Of a stretch of 49,848 nt of DNA, positions 1-8,250 are shown piece by piece. Below the pieces are notes generated by a model, which worked only from the letters and a program-made list of their open reading frames with translations, was not told where the DNA came from and ran no database searches. The translations under genes and the position numbers were made by a program. The DNA is from JAVXNW01 sp036645575 (GTDB lineage: Bacteria; Bacillota; Clostridia; Christensenellales; Aristaeellaceae). Numbering within the stretch: the first letter of the stretch is position 1; each line of letters starts with the position of its first letter. The stretch lies in assembly GCA_036645575.1 (NCBI GenBank), contig JAVXNW010000005.1, forward strand, positions 1 to 49,848, in the 5' to 3' direction.

Positions 1-113
1 CGGGGGACGGCCTCCGGCGGCCGGGGCGCTGCCCCTGGACCCCGCCAAGGAAGGTCCTTGGATGCCAGTCGCGCCTGTGGGCGCAGGTGGGAGGCGGGGG
101 AGGCGGGACAGGA
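1..113. other. GC-rich intergenic segment with small palindromes
   Basis: No gene is visible before the pgk stop at 203. The stretch holds two short inverted repeats, GGGGC-gct-GCCCC (23-35) and CCAAGGA-agg-TCCTTGG (45-61). They could fold in RNA or be the edge of a larger repeat element cut by the window boundary. There is no T-run, so neither is a convincing terminator. Confidence 0.4.
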
Positions 114-175
114 CACCACAGCAAGGACGTACAGCTCGAGGGGATAGTGTGAAAGGGGGCGCTCACGCAGCGCTT
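114..175 (-). repeat. Dispersed 3'-end repeat, degenerate copy 1
   Basis: Read on the minus strand away from the pgk stop, this contains a short GCGCT-cacgc-AGCGC hairpin (159-173), then CCCCTCGAGCTGTACG and then a CTTGCTGTGG segment. These blocks occur in the same order in the better copies at 32381-32590 and 49654-49790. In all three cases the repeat lies directly behind the stop codon of a gene and has the same orientation relative to that gene. This copy has lost the middle GC-rich block. Confidence 0.6.
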
Positions 176-202
176 CCCGCCTGGCGCATGGCGTAAGGCC
201 GT

Positions 203-1390
203 TTACTTGTCGTTGAGCGCGGCGACGCCGGGCAGGGTCTTGCCTTCGAGGAACTCGAGGGACGCGCCGCCGCCGGTTGAGATGTGGCTCATCTTGTCGG
301 CCAGACCCATCTGGGTGACGGCCGCAGCGGAGTCGCCGCCGCCAATGATCGTGGTTGCGCCGGACATCGCCATGGCCTGCGCAATGGCGAGGGTGCCCTT
401 GGCGAAGTTCGGCATCTCAAACACGCCCATCGGGCCGTTCCAGACCACCGTCTTGGCCAGCGCGATCTCGTCTGCGAACAATTTAATGCTCTTGGGGCCG
501 ATATCCATGCCGGAATAGCCGTCGGGAATGCCCAGTTCGCTGTCCTGGGTAATGGTGTCGCAGTCGTTTGAGAAGGCGTTTCCGCACACGTTGTCGATGG
601 GCAAGAGCAATTTTACGCCCTTGGCCTTCGCCTTTTCGATCATCTCACCGGCCAGACCCACGCGCTCCTCGTCGAGCAGGGAGTTGCCGATGGCGACGCC
701 GGTCGCCTTGAGGAATGTGTAGGCCATGCCGCCGCCGATGATCAGCGCGTCCACCTTGTCCAGCAGGTTCGAGATGACGCCGATCTTGTCTTTGACCTTT
801 GCGCCGCCCAGGATTGCGACGAAGGGACGCGCCGGTTCCGTGATCGCGCCGCCCAGGAAATCAAGCTCCTTGCCGATCAGGAAGCCCGCGACGGCGGGCA
901 GGAACGCCGCGACGCCGGTGGTCGAGGCATGGGCGCGGTGCACGGTGCCAAAGGCGTCGGAGACGTAAATTTCCGCCAAGGATGCCAGTTGCTTGCACAG
1001 CTCGGGGTCGTTTTTCTCCTCGCCCGGCATAAAGCGGACGTTCTCAAGCAGCACGGCGCTTCCGGGCTTCACCTCGGCGGCCAGCTTCTTGGCATCGTCT
1101 CCGACGACGTCCTTGGCAAGGCGCACGTCAAAGCCCAGCAGCTCGCTCAGGCGCTTCGCGACCGGCGCGAGCGAGTATTTCATGTTAAATTCGCCCTTCG
1201 GACGGCCCAGATGCGAGCACAGAACCACCGCGGCGCCGTTCTCGAGCAGGTACTTAATCGTCGGCAGCGCGGCCTGAATGCGGGTCTCGTCGGTAATATG
1301 GCCTTCCGCGTCCAGCGGCACGTTGAAATCACACCTGACAAGCACCTTCTTGCCGGCTACGTCGATATCCTTAATGGTTCGCTTACTCAT
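203..1390 (-). CDS. pgk: Phosphoglycerate kinase
   Basis: Glycolytic kinase that transfers phosphate between 1,3-bisphosphoglycerate and ADP in the cytoplasm. The 395-residue protein covers the full family length. It shows the N-terminal substrate-binding segment VLVRCDFNVPLD, the SHLGRPKG motif, the LGGAKVKDKIGV stretch and the C-terminal nucleotide-binding GGGDSAAAV segment. The start at 1390 is chosen because AAGGAGC lies about eight bases upstream; a TTG six codons earlier is in frame but overlaps that ribosome site. Gap is not adjacent here, so pgk appears to be transcribed alone from the promoter at 1438-1466. Confidence 0.98.
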   Translation of the reverse strand: MSKRTIKDIDVAGKKVLVRCDFNVPLDAEGHITDETRIQAALPTIKYLLENGAAVVLCSHLGRPKGEFNMKYSLAPVAKRLSELLGFDVRLAKDVVGDDAKKLAAEVKPGSAVLLENVRFMPGEEKNDPELCKQLASLAEIYVSDAFGTVHRAHASTTGVAAFLPAVAGFLIGKELDFLGGAITEPARPFVAILGGAKVKDKIGVISNLLDKVDALIIGGGMAYTFLKATGVAIGNSLLDEERVGLAGEMIEKAKAKGVKLLLPIDNVCGNAFSNDCDTITQDSELGIPDGYSGMDIGPKSIKLFADEIALAKTVVWNGPMGVFEMPNFAKGTLAIAQAMAMSGATTIIGGGDSAAAVTQMGLADKMSHISTGGGASLEFLEGKTLPGVAALNDK

Positions 1391-1408
1391 GCTGCATCGC
1401 TCCTTCAA

Positions 1409-1466
1409 TTGTCATTGACAAATTTATGTCAGATCTTATCATAGCGGATAAATGTTAATCTGTCCA
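1409..1466 (-). promoter_or_regulatory. pgk promoter with operator-like inverted repeat
   Basis: On the minus strand TGGACA (1461-1466) is separated by 17 bases from TATGAT (1438-1443), a good sigma-A match. Downstream, within the leader, TTGTCA-t-TGACAA forms a perfect inverted repeat (1409-1421), and a further TGTCA/TGACA element lies just upstream of it. The repeat position, between transcription start and ribosome site, is where a repressor or a leader hairpin would act. The regulator is unknown. Confidence 0.6.
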
Positions 1467-1559
1467 CCAGACGCCAAATAGATTGCGCAGCTTACAGCAC
1501 ATTTAACGTGAGAATGGTAATATAGGGCGGTATGAAAAACCCGCATGGGAGCGTAATGA

Positions 1560-2408
1560 ATGAAAACAGACAAGGCGATCATTGAAATCAGGGACGTGCA
1601 CTTTGCCTACCCGGATACCCGCGACGACGCGGTGGACGGCGTGACGATGGACGTGCGCGAGGGCGAGTTTCTCGCGGTGCTTGGGCACAACGGCAGCGGC
1701 AAGTCCACGCTGGCCAAGCTCATGAACGCGCTATTTATTCCGGCGTCGGGAACGGTCACGGTAGACCATGTGTCCACCTTAGACGAGGGACGCGAATGGG
1801 ACGTGCGCAAGACGTGCGGCATGGTGTTTCAAAACCCCGACAACCAGCTGGTGGCGACAATCGTCGAAGAGGACGTGGCGTTTGGGCTGGAAAATCTGGG
1901 GGTTGCGCCGGAGGAGATCGTCCGGCGCGTACACGAGGCGCTTGCGGTGGTCGATATGGACGCGTGCGCGGGCAGCGCCCCGCACATGCTTTCGGGCGGA
2001 CAGAAGCAGCGCGTCGCGATCGCCGGGGTGCTGGCGATGCGCCCGCGCGTGATCGTATTTGACGAGGCGACCGCCATGCTCGACCCGTCGGGGCGCGAGA
2101 GCGTGCTGTCGGTGGTCAAAAAGCTCAACCGTGAAGAGGGCGTGACGATCGTGTGGATCACGCACTTCATGGACGAGGCGGCCGAGGCCGACCGGCTGCT
2201 GGTCATGGACAAGGGAAAGATCGCCCTGGAGGGCACGCCGCGCGAGGTATTTGAGCAGGTGGAATTGGTGCGCGCGACGGGGCTTGACGTGCCGGAGATG
2301 GCGGAACTGGACGAGCGGCTGATCGCGCAGGGGATTCAGCTGCCCCGTGGGATTCTTACCGTTGAAGAAATGGTGGTGGCACTTTGCCAATTGAAGTCAA
2401 AAATCTAA
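1560..2408 (+). CDS. ecfA1: Energy-coupling factor transporter ATPase A1
   Basis: First of two ATPases that drive ECF-type uptake of vitamins or metal ions. The 282-residue protein has Walker A GHNGSGKST (about residues 42-50), the Q-loop in VFQNPDNQL, signature LSGGQ and Walker B VIVFDEA followed by the H-loop THFMDEA. DEA, rather than DEP, after Walker B is common in EcfA1. A GGGAG ribosome site precedes the ATG. The 3' end overlaps ecfA2 by 25 bases, implying translational coupling. No substrate-specific S component is encoded nearby, so this is a group II (shared) module whose substrates cannot be told from here. Confidence 0.96.
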   Translation: MKTDKAIIEIRDVHFAYPDTRDDAVDGVTMDVREGEFLAVLGHNGSGKSTLAKLMNALFIPASGTVTVDHVSTLDEGREWDVRKTCGMVFQNPDNQLVATIVEEDVAFGLENLGVAPEEIVRRVHEALAVVDMDACAGSAPHMLSGGQKQRVAIAGVLAMRPRVIVFDEATAMLDPSGRESVLSVVKKLNREEGVTIVWITHFMDEAAEADRLLVMDKGKIALEGTPREVFEQVELVRATGLDVPEMAELDERLIAQGIQLPRGILTVEEMVVALCQLKSKI

Positions 2409-3247
2409 GTCATATCTATTCGGCGGGCAGCCCGTTTGAGTCGGTCGCGCTCAAGGATGTCTCCTTTGTGATCGGCGAGGGCGAGCTGGTCGGGCTGATC
2501 GGGCACACGGGCAGCGGAAAATCGACGCTGGTGCAGCATTTAAATGGATTGATTAAGCCGACGAGCGGCACGGTGATCGTGGACGGGCTCGACCTCATGG
2601 ACAAGGCGACCAACCTGCGCGACATTCGCAAAAAGGTGGGGCTGGTGTTTCAGTACCCGGAATACCAGCTCTTTGAGGAGACGTCGCTCAAGGACATTGC
2701 GTTTGGGCCGCGAAATCTGGGGCTGACGGAAGCGGAATCGCTTTCGCGCGCGCGCGAAGCGGCCGAAATGGTGGGTCTTCAGGCGGAGCTGCTCGAGCGC
2801 TCGCCGTTTGACCTGTCGGGCGGGCAGAAGCGGCGCGTCGCGATCGCGGGGGTGCTGGCGATGCAGCCGACGACGCTTGTGCTGGACGAACCGGCGGCAG
2901 GGCTTGACCCCGCCGGGCGGCGCGAGATGCTGGCGCTTTTGCGCAACCTGCACGCCAGGGGCGGGATGACCCTCGTGATGGTGTCGCACTCGATGAACGA
3001 CGTGGCGCAGTTGTGCAGCCGCGTGCTGGTGATGAACAAGGGCACGCTCGCGATGGACGGAACGCCGGGCGAGGTATTCCAAAACGGAGAAGCACTGACC
3101 GAGATGGGGCTGGGTCTTCCGCGCGCGGCACAGTTGGCCAATGCGCTTGCGCAGGCGGGCTTCCCAATGCCCAGCGGCCTGTGGCGGCTCGAGGACGTGG
3201 AGCGCGCGATCGTGCGCGGGATAAAGGGGGACGCGGTCAATGGTTAA
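2384..3247 (+). CDS. ecfA2: Energy-coupling factor transporter ATPase A2
   Basis: Partner ATPase that forms a heterodimer with EcfA1 and docks on EcfT. The 287-residue protein has Walker A GHTGSGKST, VFQYPEYQLFEET (typical EcfA2 Q-loop), LSGGQ, Walker B LVLDEP and an H-loop VSHSMND. It starts at TTG within the end of ecfA1 (MPIEVKNLSHIY matches EcfA2 N termini) and overlaps ecfT by eight bases. The TTG start and overlaps suggest expression by coupling. Confidence 0.96.
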   Translation: MPIEVKNLSHIYSAGSPFESVALKDVSFVIGEGELVGLIGHTGSGKSTLVQHLNGLIKPTSGTVIVDGLDLMDKATNLRDIRKKVGLVFQYPEYQLFEETSLKDIAFGPRNLGLTEAESLSRAREAAEMVGLQAELLERSPFDLSGGQKRRVAIAGVLAMQPTTLVLDEPAAGLDPAGRREMLALLRNLHARGGMTLVMVSHSMNDVAQLCSRVLVMNKGTLAMDGTPGEVFQNGEALTEMGLGLPRAAQLANALAQAGFPMPSGLWRLEDVERAIVRGIKGDAVNG

Positions 3248-4034
3248 CATCACCTTGGGCCAGTACTTCCCCGGAAGCTCCGTCGTGCATCGGCTGGACC
3301 CGCGCACCAAATTGCTGCTGACGATCGCGATGATCGTGTCGGTGTTTCTGGTCAAGGGGTTTGTCGGGTACGCGGTGCTGTTTGCCTATATTCTGTACGC
3401 CGCGACCACTTCCAAGATCAGCCTCAAGGTGATGGCCAAGGGCATTAAGCCCATCTTCTTTATCATCGTGCTCACGTTTATCCTGAACGTATTTTTTGCC
3501 AGCGAGGGGACGCCGCTCATCCAATGGGGCATCCTTCGGATCACCGATCAGGGGCTGATTTCAGCGGTCTACATGGCGCTGCGCCTGGTGCTGCTGGTGC
3601 TGGGCACGCAACTGCTCACGCTGACCACGTCGCCCATTGCGCTGACCGACGGGCTTGAAAGCCTGATGAAGCCGCTGTCGAAAGTGGGCTTTCCGTCGCA
3701 CGAACTGGCGATGATGATGTCGATCGCGCTCCGGTTTATTCCAACGCTGCTTGAAGAGGCGCAGAAGATCATGATGGCGCAGAAGGCGCGCGGCGCGGAC
3801 TTCGAGTCGGGCAATCTGGTCGAGCGCGCGAAGGCGATGCTGCCGCTGCTGGTTCCGCTGTTCGTGTCGGCGTTTCGCCGGGCGGACGAGCTGGCGCTGG
3901 CGATGGAGGCGCGCTGCTATCGCGGCGGCGAGCATCGCACCCGCATGAAGGTGCTGAAGTTTCAAAAAATCGACCTGTGCGCGTTTTTCAGCATGGCGCT
4001 GTTGATCACGGCCATCGTGCTGCTTCCGGTATGA
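3240..4034 (+). CDS. ecfT: Energy-coupling factor transporter transmembrane subunit T
   Basis: Membrane scaffold joining the EcfA1A2 ATPases to exchangeable S components. The 264 residues include about five hydrophobic segments and an N-terminal SSVVHRLDPRTKL motif typical of EcfT. The cytoplasmic coupling helices end in ARG (in QKARGADF) and in the less regular ARCYRGG, the two places where the family carries its Ala-Arg-Gly signatures. The stop overlaps the truA start as ATGA. The ecfA1-ecfA2-ecfT-truA order is common in Bacillota. Confidence 0.96.
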   Translation: MVNITLGQYFPGSSVVHRLDPRTKLLLTIAMIVSVFLVKGFVGYAVLFAYILYAATTSKISLKVMAKGIKPIFFIIVLTFILNVFFASEGTPLIQWGILRITDQGLISAVYMALRLVLLVLGTQLLTLTTSPIALTDGLESLMKPLSKVGFPSHELAMMMSIALRFIPTLLEEAQKIMMAQKARGADFESGNLVERAKAMLPLLVPLFVSAFRRADELALAMEARCYRGGEHRTRMKVLKFQKIDLCAFFSMALLITAIVLLPV

Positions 4035-4765
4035 CGCGCATCAAGCTGACCATCGAGTACGATGGCACGAATTACGCGGGCTGGCAGCGCCAGATCAACG
4101 CCTGCGCGGTTCAGCAGGTGCTCGAGGAGGCGCTCAGCCGCCTCACGCAGGCGCCCACTTTGCTGACGGGCGCGAGCCGCACCGACGCGGGCGTGCACGC
4201 GCTGGGTCAAGTCGCGCACTTTGACACGCTTTCGCGCATCCCGCCCGAAAAGTACGCCTACGCGCTCAACACCCTGCTGCCAAGCGACGTGCGCGTGGTC
4301 GCGTCCCAGGCGGTCTCGCCCGATTTCCACGCGCGCTTTGACACGACCGGCAAGCGCTACCGCTACCAGATCTACGCGCAGCCGCACGCCAGCGCCCTCT
4401 ACCGCAACCAGTGCGCGCACGTGATCTACCCGCTGGACCTTGCACTCATGCGGGAAGAGGCGCGGCAAATGCTGGGCACGCACGACTTTGGGGCGTTTGC
4501 CGCGAGCGGTTCGGTGATCAAGGACACGACGCGCACAATCACCGCGTGCGACGTGCTCATCTCCCCGCCGTTTGTGTGCCTGACCGTCGAGGGAAGCGGC
4601 TTTTTGTACAATATGGTGCGGATTCTGGCCGGCACGCTGATCGCCGTCGGCGCGGGCAAGCTCGAGCCCGGCGCCATCGCGCGCGCCCTCGCCCAAAAAG
4701 ACCGCCTCCGCCTAGGCCCCACCGCCCCCCCGCAAGGCCTCACCCTCATGCAGGTATTCTATTAA
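4031..4765 (+). CDS. truA: tRNA pseudouridine(38-40) synthase TruA
   Basis: Converts uridines 38-40 in the tRNA anticodon stem to pseudouridine. The 244-residue protein has the N-terminal TIEYDGTNYAGWQRQ motif and the catalytic-Asp segment GASRTDAGVHALGQVAHF. Further on it has FHARFDTTGKRYRY and the C-terminal GSGFLYNMVRIL segment. The start is set at 4031, where ATG overlaps the ecfT stop; an earlier in-frame ATG lies inside ecfT and adds non-family residues. No terminator is obvious after it. Confidence 0.96.
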   Translation: MTRIKLTIEYDGTNYAGWQRQINACAVQQVLEEALSRLTQAPTLLTGASRTDAGVHALGQVAHFDTLSRIPPEKYAYALNTLLPSDVRVVASQAVSPDFHARFDTTGKRYRYQIYAQPHASALYRNQCAHVIYPLDLALMREEARQMLGTHDFGAFAASGSVIKDTTRTITACDVLISPPFVCLTVEGSGFLYNMVRILAGTLIAVGAGKLEPGAIARALAQKDRLRLGPTAPPQGLTLMQVFY

Positions 4766-4858
4766 TTCCCCGCGCGCACGACTCGACCTTTAACCTTCGC
4801 GGACTCCCAAAAATAAGGATTGCTTGCATTTAAAGTGGTTTTACCGAGCAAACTGTTG

Positions 4859-4885
4859 TATAATCGCCGCAAGGAGGGTTGATTT
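4859..4885 (+). promoter_or_regulatory. -10 element and ribosome site of the ATPase/nuclease cassette
   Basis: A perfect TATAAT lies at 4859-4864 and AAGGAGG at 4871-4877, eight bases before the ATG at 4886. No good -35 hexamer is seen 16-18 bases upstream (best TGGTTT), so the promoter may be weak or activator-dependent. With so short a distance between the -10 and the ribosome site the leader would be very short. The local base composition is AT-richer than the neighbours. Confidence 0.5.
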
Positions 4886-5887
4886 ATGTTGACAAAAATT
4901 CACATTCACAATCTGCTGACATTTGGAGACATGTCCCTGAATCTTTGCCCAGGCATCAACTTGGTCGTCGGGGAAAATGGAACGGGAAAGACGCAGTTGC
5001 TAAAGTGGATCTATGCCTTTAGCGATAAGTATTGGCCCCTCTCAGGCAATTCAGAAACTTTGCGCGCGCAAGGGCCGATCGGCATCTTCGGCATCGTATT
5101 TTCAGCGATGCTGCGGGAAAAAGCCGACGGCGTTTGCGAATTGTCCAATGAGGACGGCGTTCTGGGGCGCGTCAATGTGACCTACGGTCCTCCCATTCAG
5201 ACCCGCTACGATCGAAGCGGACACCGCAGTCCGCCGCCCATCCTGCCCGCCGTGTTTATTCCCGTCAAGGATATGCTGACGCACGCTAACGGCCTGCTCG
5301 CCATGAGCGCCAAATACACCATGCCCTTTGATTCGACGCTATTGGATATTATCGAAACAGCCTCCGCGTGGGCGCTGAAAGATATCCCCGCGCTGGGTCA
5401 GGCCGTCCTTACGCAAATCGAAACGGTCATCGGGGGGAAGGTGCTCTATGAAAGCGATACCTTTTATGTGCAGAAAGCCGACGGAAAGAAGGTTCATTTC
5501 TATCTCGAGGCGGAGGGCTACAAAAAATTCGCGCTGCTCTGGCAGCTGATTATGAACGGGAGCATTGCCGACGGCGCGCTGGTTTTATGGGACGAACCGG
5601 ACGCGAATATCAACCCACGGCACATCCCGGTGTTGGTGGAAATACTGCTTGCGCTTCAGCGCAACGGCGTGCAGATGGTCTTGACGACCCACAGTTATCT
5701 GTTTGCAAAGTACATGGAAGTGCGGAAAAAGGCGGACGACCACCTGCTATTTCATTCGCTGTATCAAGGCGAGCAGGGCGTGGCGTGCGCCAAGTCCGAA
5801 ACCTTTGGCGCGCTTGCGCACAACGACATCCAAACGGCCTTCTTGGACCTGTTGGGGGAAGTGTACGACATGGACATGGGGGATTGA
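4886..5887 (+). CDS. ABC/SMC-type AAA ATPase of a two-gene cassette
   Basis: A 333-residue ATPase of the RecF/SMC-like AAA family found in many defence and DNA-repair systems. Walker A GENGTGKT is at residues 29-36, preceded by the IHIHNLLTFGDMSLNL beta-strand pattern typical of AAA_15/AAA_21 proteins. A degenerate signature EAEGYKKFALLW is followed by Walker B LVLWDEPD with Asp236-Glu237 and an H-loop TTHS with His269. It lacks a long coiled-coil arm and any Toprim/OLD nuclease domain, so it is shorter than GajA or OLD proteins. Three bases separate it from the next gene, which carries a nuclease-like motif, so the two very likely act together. The function is inferred, not known. Confidence 0.8.
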   Translation: MLTKIHIHNLLTFGDMSLNLCPGINLVVGENGTGKTQLLKWIYAFSDKYWPLSGNSETLRAQGPIGIFGIVFSAMLREKADGVCELSNEDGVLGRVNVTYGPPIQTRYDRSGHRSPPPILPAVFIPVKDMLTHANGLLAMSAKYTMPFDSTLLDIIETASAWALKDIPALGQAVLTQIETVIGGKVLYESDTFYVQKADGKKVHFYLEAEGYKKFALLWQLIMNGSIADGALVLWDEPDANINPRHIPVLVEILLALQRNGVQMVLTTHSYLFAKYMEVRKKADDHLLFHSLYQGEQGVACAKSETFGALAHNDIQTAFLDLLGEVYDMDMGD

Positions 5888-5890
5888 TTC

Positions 5891-6442
5891 ATGGCAAGTA
5901 CGGAAGAAAGCCGCATTTACACCGATGAAAACGGGTTCTACTGCATTGACTGTCGGCTGGCGGACTGGTCGTTTGGCCGTTTGCACAACCTGTATGAAGA
6001 ATGTTTTTCGAGCGGCACGTTCTCTGACGTAGACTGGGTGATTGTCGATGACGCGGTGGCCTATCTGGTGGAATATAAAAACGCGCTCGTCCCGGCATGT
6101 TCGGTCAGCGCTTACAATCCATCTGCACAAAACAACCTGCGTAGATTGGTCAAGAAGTGCTTTGACAGCCTGCACTTCGTCCATTGTCTCCAGCGCGCTA
6201 CGCAATACCATTATGTCTGTGTATTAGAATATGCGCTTGATGACGCGGTTACCCGCGCCGGGCTGCGCGACGAGCTTGTCAGAAAGATCAACTGCGTCAT
6301 GTCAAGCCGCATCGGAAGCACGCACAAATTTGTCGATGCCATTGAGGTTGTGAACATCGAAGAATGGAACGCAGCCCACACCGAATTTCCCATACGGCAG
6401 GTACCATTGGCGGCGTCTTCCGAAAGTGCGGATTTTTCCTGA
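5891..6442 (+). CDS. Predicted PD-(D/E)XK nuclease partner of the ATPase
   Basis: This 183-residue protein has no family I recognise by name. Residues 44-64 read as a predicted restriction-endonuclease fold core: Asp48 in a hydrophobic strand (VDWVIVDD), then Glu61-Tyr-Lys63 in YLVEYKN, the D-Xn-ExK pattern. Glu36/Glu37 in the preceding helix could complete a metal site. The remaining part has alternating helices and strands (YHYVCVLEYA) and no membrane segment. The ATG follows the ATPase stop by three bases. The assignment rests on this motif spacing and on the ATPase context. An alternative is a non-enzymatic partner that only resembles the fold. Confidence 0.6.
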   Translation: MASTEESRIYTDENGFYCIDCRLADWSFGRLHNLYEECFSSGTFSDVDWVIVDDAVAYLVEYKNALVPACSVSAYNPSAQNNLRRLVKKCFDSLHFVHCLQRATQYHYVCVLEYALDDAVTRAGLRDELVRKINCVMSSRIGSTHKFVDAIEVVNIEEWNAAHTEFPIRQVPLAASSESADFS

Positions 6443-6502
6443 ACGCCCCCGCAAGCGTGGCGCTTATTGGCGCGGAATTTTGGCGATTTAAGGCAAATGG
6501 GG

Positions 6503-6541
6503 ATAAAAACACCGCCGTTTCTTTTTGATTCGGCGGTGTCT
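6503..6541 (-). terminator. Terminator of the liv operon
   Basis: ACACCGCCG (6509-6517) pairs with CGGCGGTGT (6531-6539), a nine-base stem with a 13-base loop. Read on the minus strand the stem is followed by a TTTTT run, so it fits as the terminator behind livF. On the plus strand it also closes the ATPase/nuclease cassette but with a weaker T-run. Confidence 0.75.
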
Positions 6542-6658
6542 TCTATGCGGATTTGCGCTTGAACGCGCTCGCTTGGCGGCGCTTTTTGTCCGCCGCGCCT
6601 TGACGTGCACAGCGCTTTGGGCGGGCGCGGCGCTTTTGCGCGGTCTTGGCTGATTTTG

Positions 6659-7384
6659 CTATTTTGCCGCCTTGCCCAAATACGCCTCGCGCACCTTTTC
6701 GTTTTCGAGCAGTTCGTTTCCGCTGCCCTCGAGGATGATGCGGCCGGTCTCCATGACGTAGCCGTAGTGCGCCGCGCGCAGCGCCGCGTTCGCGTTTTGC
6801 TCGATCAGCAAAATCGTGATGCCGTCCTGGTTGAGCTTTTCGATGATGTCGAAGATGTCCTTGACCACGAGCGGCGCAAGACCCAGCGACGGCTCGTCCA
6901 TCATCAATATCTCGGGCTTGCACATGAGCCCGCGCCCCACCGCCAGCATCTGCTGCTCGCCGCCCGACAGCGTGCCCGCAAACTGCCACGAGCGCTCCTT
7001 GAGCCGCGGAAACAGCTCGTACACATGCGCCATGTCCTGCTCGATTCCGGCCTTGTCCTTGCGCATGTAGGCGCCAATGCGCAGGTTCTCGCTCACCGTC
7101 AGGTTCGAAAACACGCGCCGACCCTCCGGCACAAGCGAAATCCCGCGCTCGACCACCTTCTGCGTGTCCATCCGCGTGATGTCCTCGCCCTTGTACTTGA
7201 TCGTGCCGGTAGACGGCGTGACCAAGGAGGTGATCGCGCGCAGCGTGGTCGATTTGCCCGCGCCGTTAGCGCCGATCAGCGTGACGATCTGCCCCTTTTC
7301 CACGTCAAATGAAATGCCCTTGAGCGCCTCGATGCCGCCAAAGTTGACCTTGAGATCCCGCACCTCCAGCAAATTCCCGCTCAT
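6659..7384 (-). CDS. livF: Branched-chain amino-acid ABC transporter ATPase LivF
   Basis: One of two ATPases powering the high-affinity Leu/Ile/Val (LIV-I/HAAT) importer. The 241 residues contain Walker A GANGAGKST, signature LSGGEQQ, Walker B ILMMDEP and the LivF-type SLGLAPLVV and GYVMETGRI segments. The ATG overlaps the livG stop by four bases. It is the last gene of livK-livH-livM-livG-livF and is followed by the hairpin at 6503-6541. Confidence 0.95.
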   Translation of the reverse strand: MSGNLLEVRDLKVNFGGIEALKGISFDVEKGQIVTLIGANGAGKSTTLRAITSLVTPSTGTIKYKGEDITRMDTQKVVERGISLVPEGRRVFSNLTVSENLRIGAYMRKDKAGIEQDMAHVYELFPRLKERSWQFAGTLSGGEQQMLAVGRGLMCKPEILMMDEPSLGLAPLVVKDIFDIIEKLNQDGITILLIEQNANAALRAAHYGYVMETGRIILEGSGNELLENEKVREAYLGKAAK

Positions 7385-8250
7385 GCCTCGTCCACCCCCA
7401 GATACGCCTTGATGACCTCGGGATTGTCCTGCACCTGGGCAGGCGTTCCTTGGGCGATCAATTTGCCAAAATCGATTACGTAGATGCGATCGGAAATATC
7501 CATGACCAAATTCATGTGGTGCTCGATCATGAACACGGTCAGGTTGAATTTTTTCTTGATGTCACAGATGAACTGGCCCAATTCGTCGGTCTCCTGCGGG
7601 TTCATGCCCGCCGCCGGCTCGTCGAGCAGCAAAAGCGTTGGCTCGGTCGCAAGCGCGCGCACGATCTCCAATATGCGCTGCTTGCCGTACGGAAGCGAGC
7701 CGGCCACGTCCTTCATGACGCTGCCAAGCCCCAATTCCTCGATCAGCTTTTGCGCATCCGCGCGCATCTTTTTCTCTTCCGCCCGATTGAGCATCAGCGT
7801 GGCGGAAATGAGGCCGGATTTGATGTGCATATGCCGCGCGATCAGCACGTTTTCAAGCACCGACAGGTCCTTAAAGAGCCTGATATTCTGGAACGTGCGC
7901 GCCACGCCGCGCGAAGTGATCTTGTCGGGCGTATACTTGACCTGATGCGTATATTCGCCCGCGTGCCCGCCCGCGTACAGCGCCTTCATCTTGCCCACCG
8001 GATAGCCCTCGGCGATCACGCTTCCGCACAGCGTCACCCGCCCATTGGTCGGCGCGTACATGCCCGTGATCACGTTGAACGCGGTCGTCTTGCCCGCGCC
8101 GTTAGGCCCGATTAACGCGACGATCTCGCCGGTTCGCACTTCGAGCGTCAGGTCGCTCACCGCAACCACGCCGCCAAATTGCATCGTGATATTTTCAACG
8201 CTCAGCACGCGCTCGCCTAATTCACTTTTGCCCAATACGCGCTCGCTCAT
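7381..8250 (-). CDS. livG: Branched-chain amino-acid ABC transporter ATPase LivG
   Basis: Second ATPase of the LIV-type importer. The 289-residue protein has Walker A GPNGAGKTT, the family-specific SRGVARTFQNIRLF segment, a diverged signature SLPYGKQR, Walker B LLLLDEPAAGMNP and H-loop IEHHMN. About 35 extra residues lie between Walker A and the ARTFQN motif (VIAEGYPVGKMKAL region), an insertion also seen in some Clostridia. Its start overlaps the livM stop by four bases. Confidence 0.95.
   Translation of the reverse strand: MSERVLGKSELGERVLSVENITMQFGGVVAVSDLTLEVRTGEIVALIGPNGAGKTTAFNVITGMYAPTNGRVTLCGSVIAEGYPVGKMKALYAGGHAGEYTHQVKYTPDKITSRGVARTFQNIRLFKDLSVLENVLIARHMHIKSGLISATLMLNRAEEKKMRADAQKLIEELGLGSVMKDVAGSLPYGKQRILEIVRALATEPTLLLLDEPAAGMNPQETDELGQFICDIKKKFNLTVFMIEHHMNLVMDISDRIYVIDFGKLIAQGTPAQVQDNPEVIKAYLGVDEA

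Noticed and set aside
4766..4870. A normal sigma-A promoter with -35 box for the ATPase cassette
   Set aside because: TTGCAT at 4824 is 29 bases from the TATAAT, too far; no hexamer at 16-18 bases fits well.
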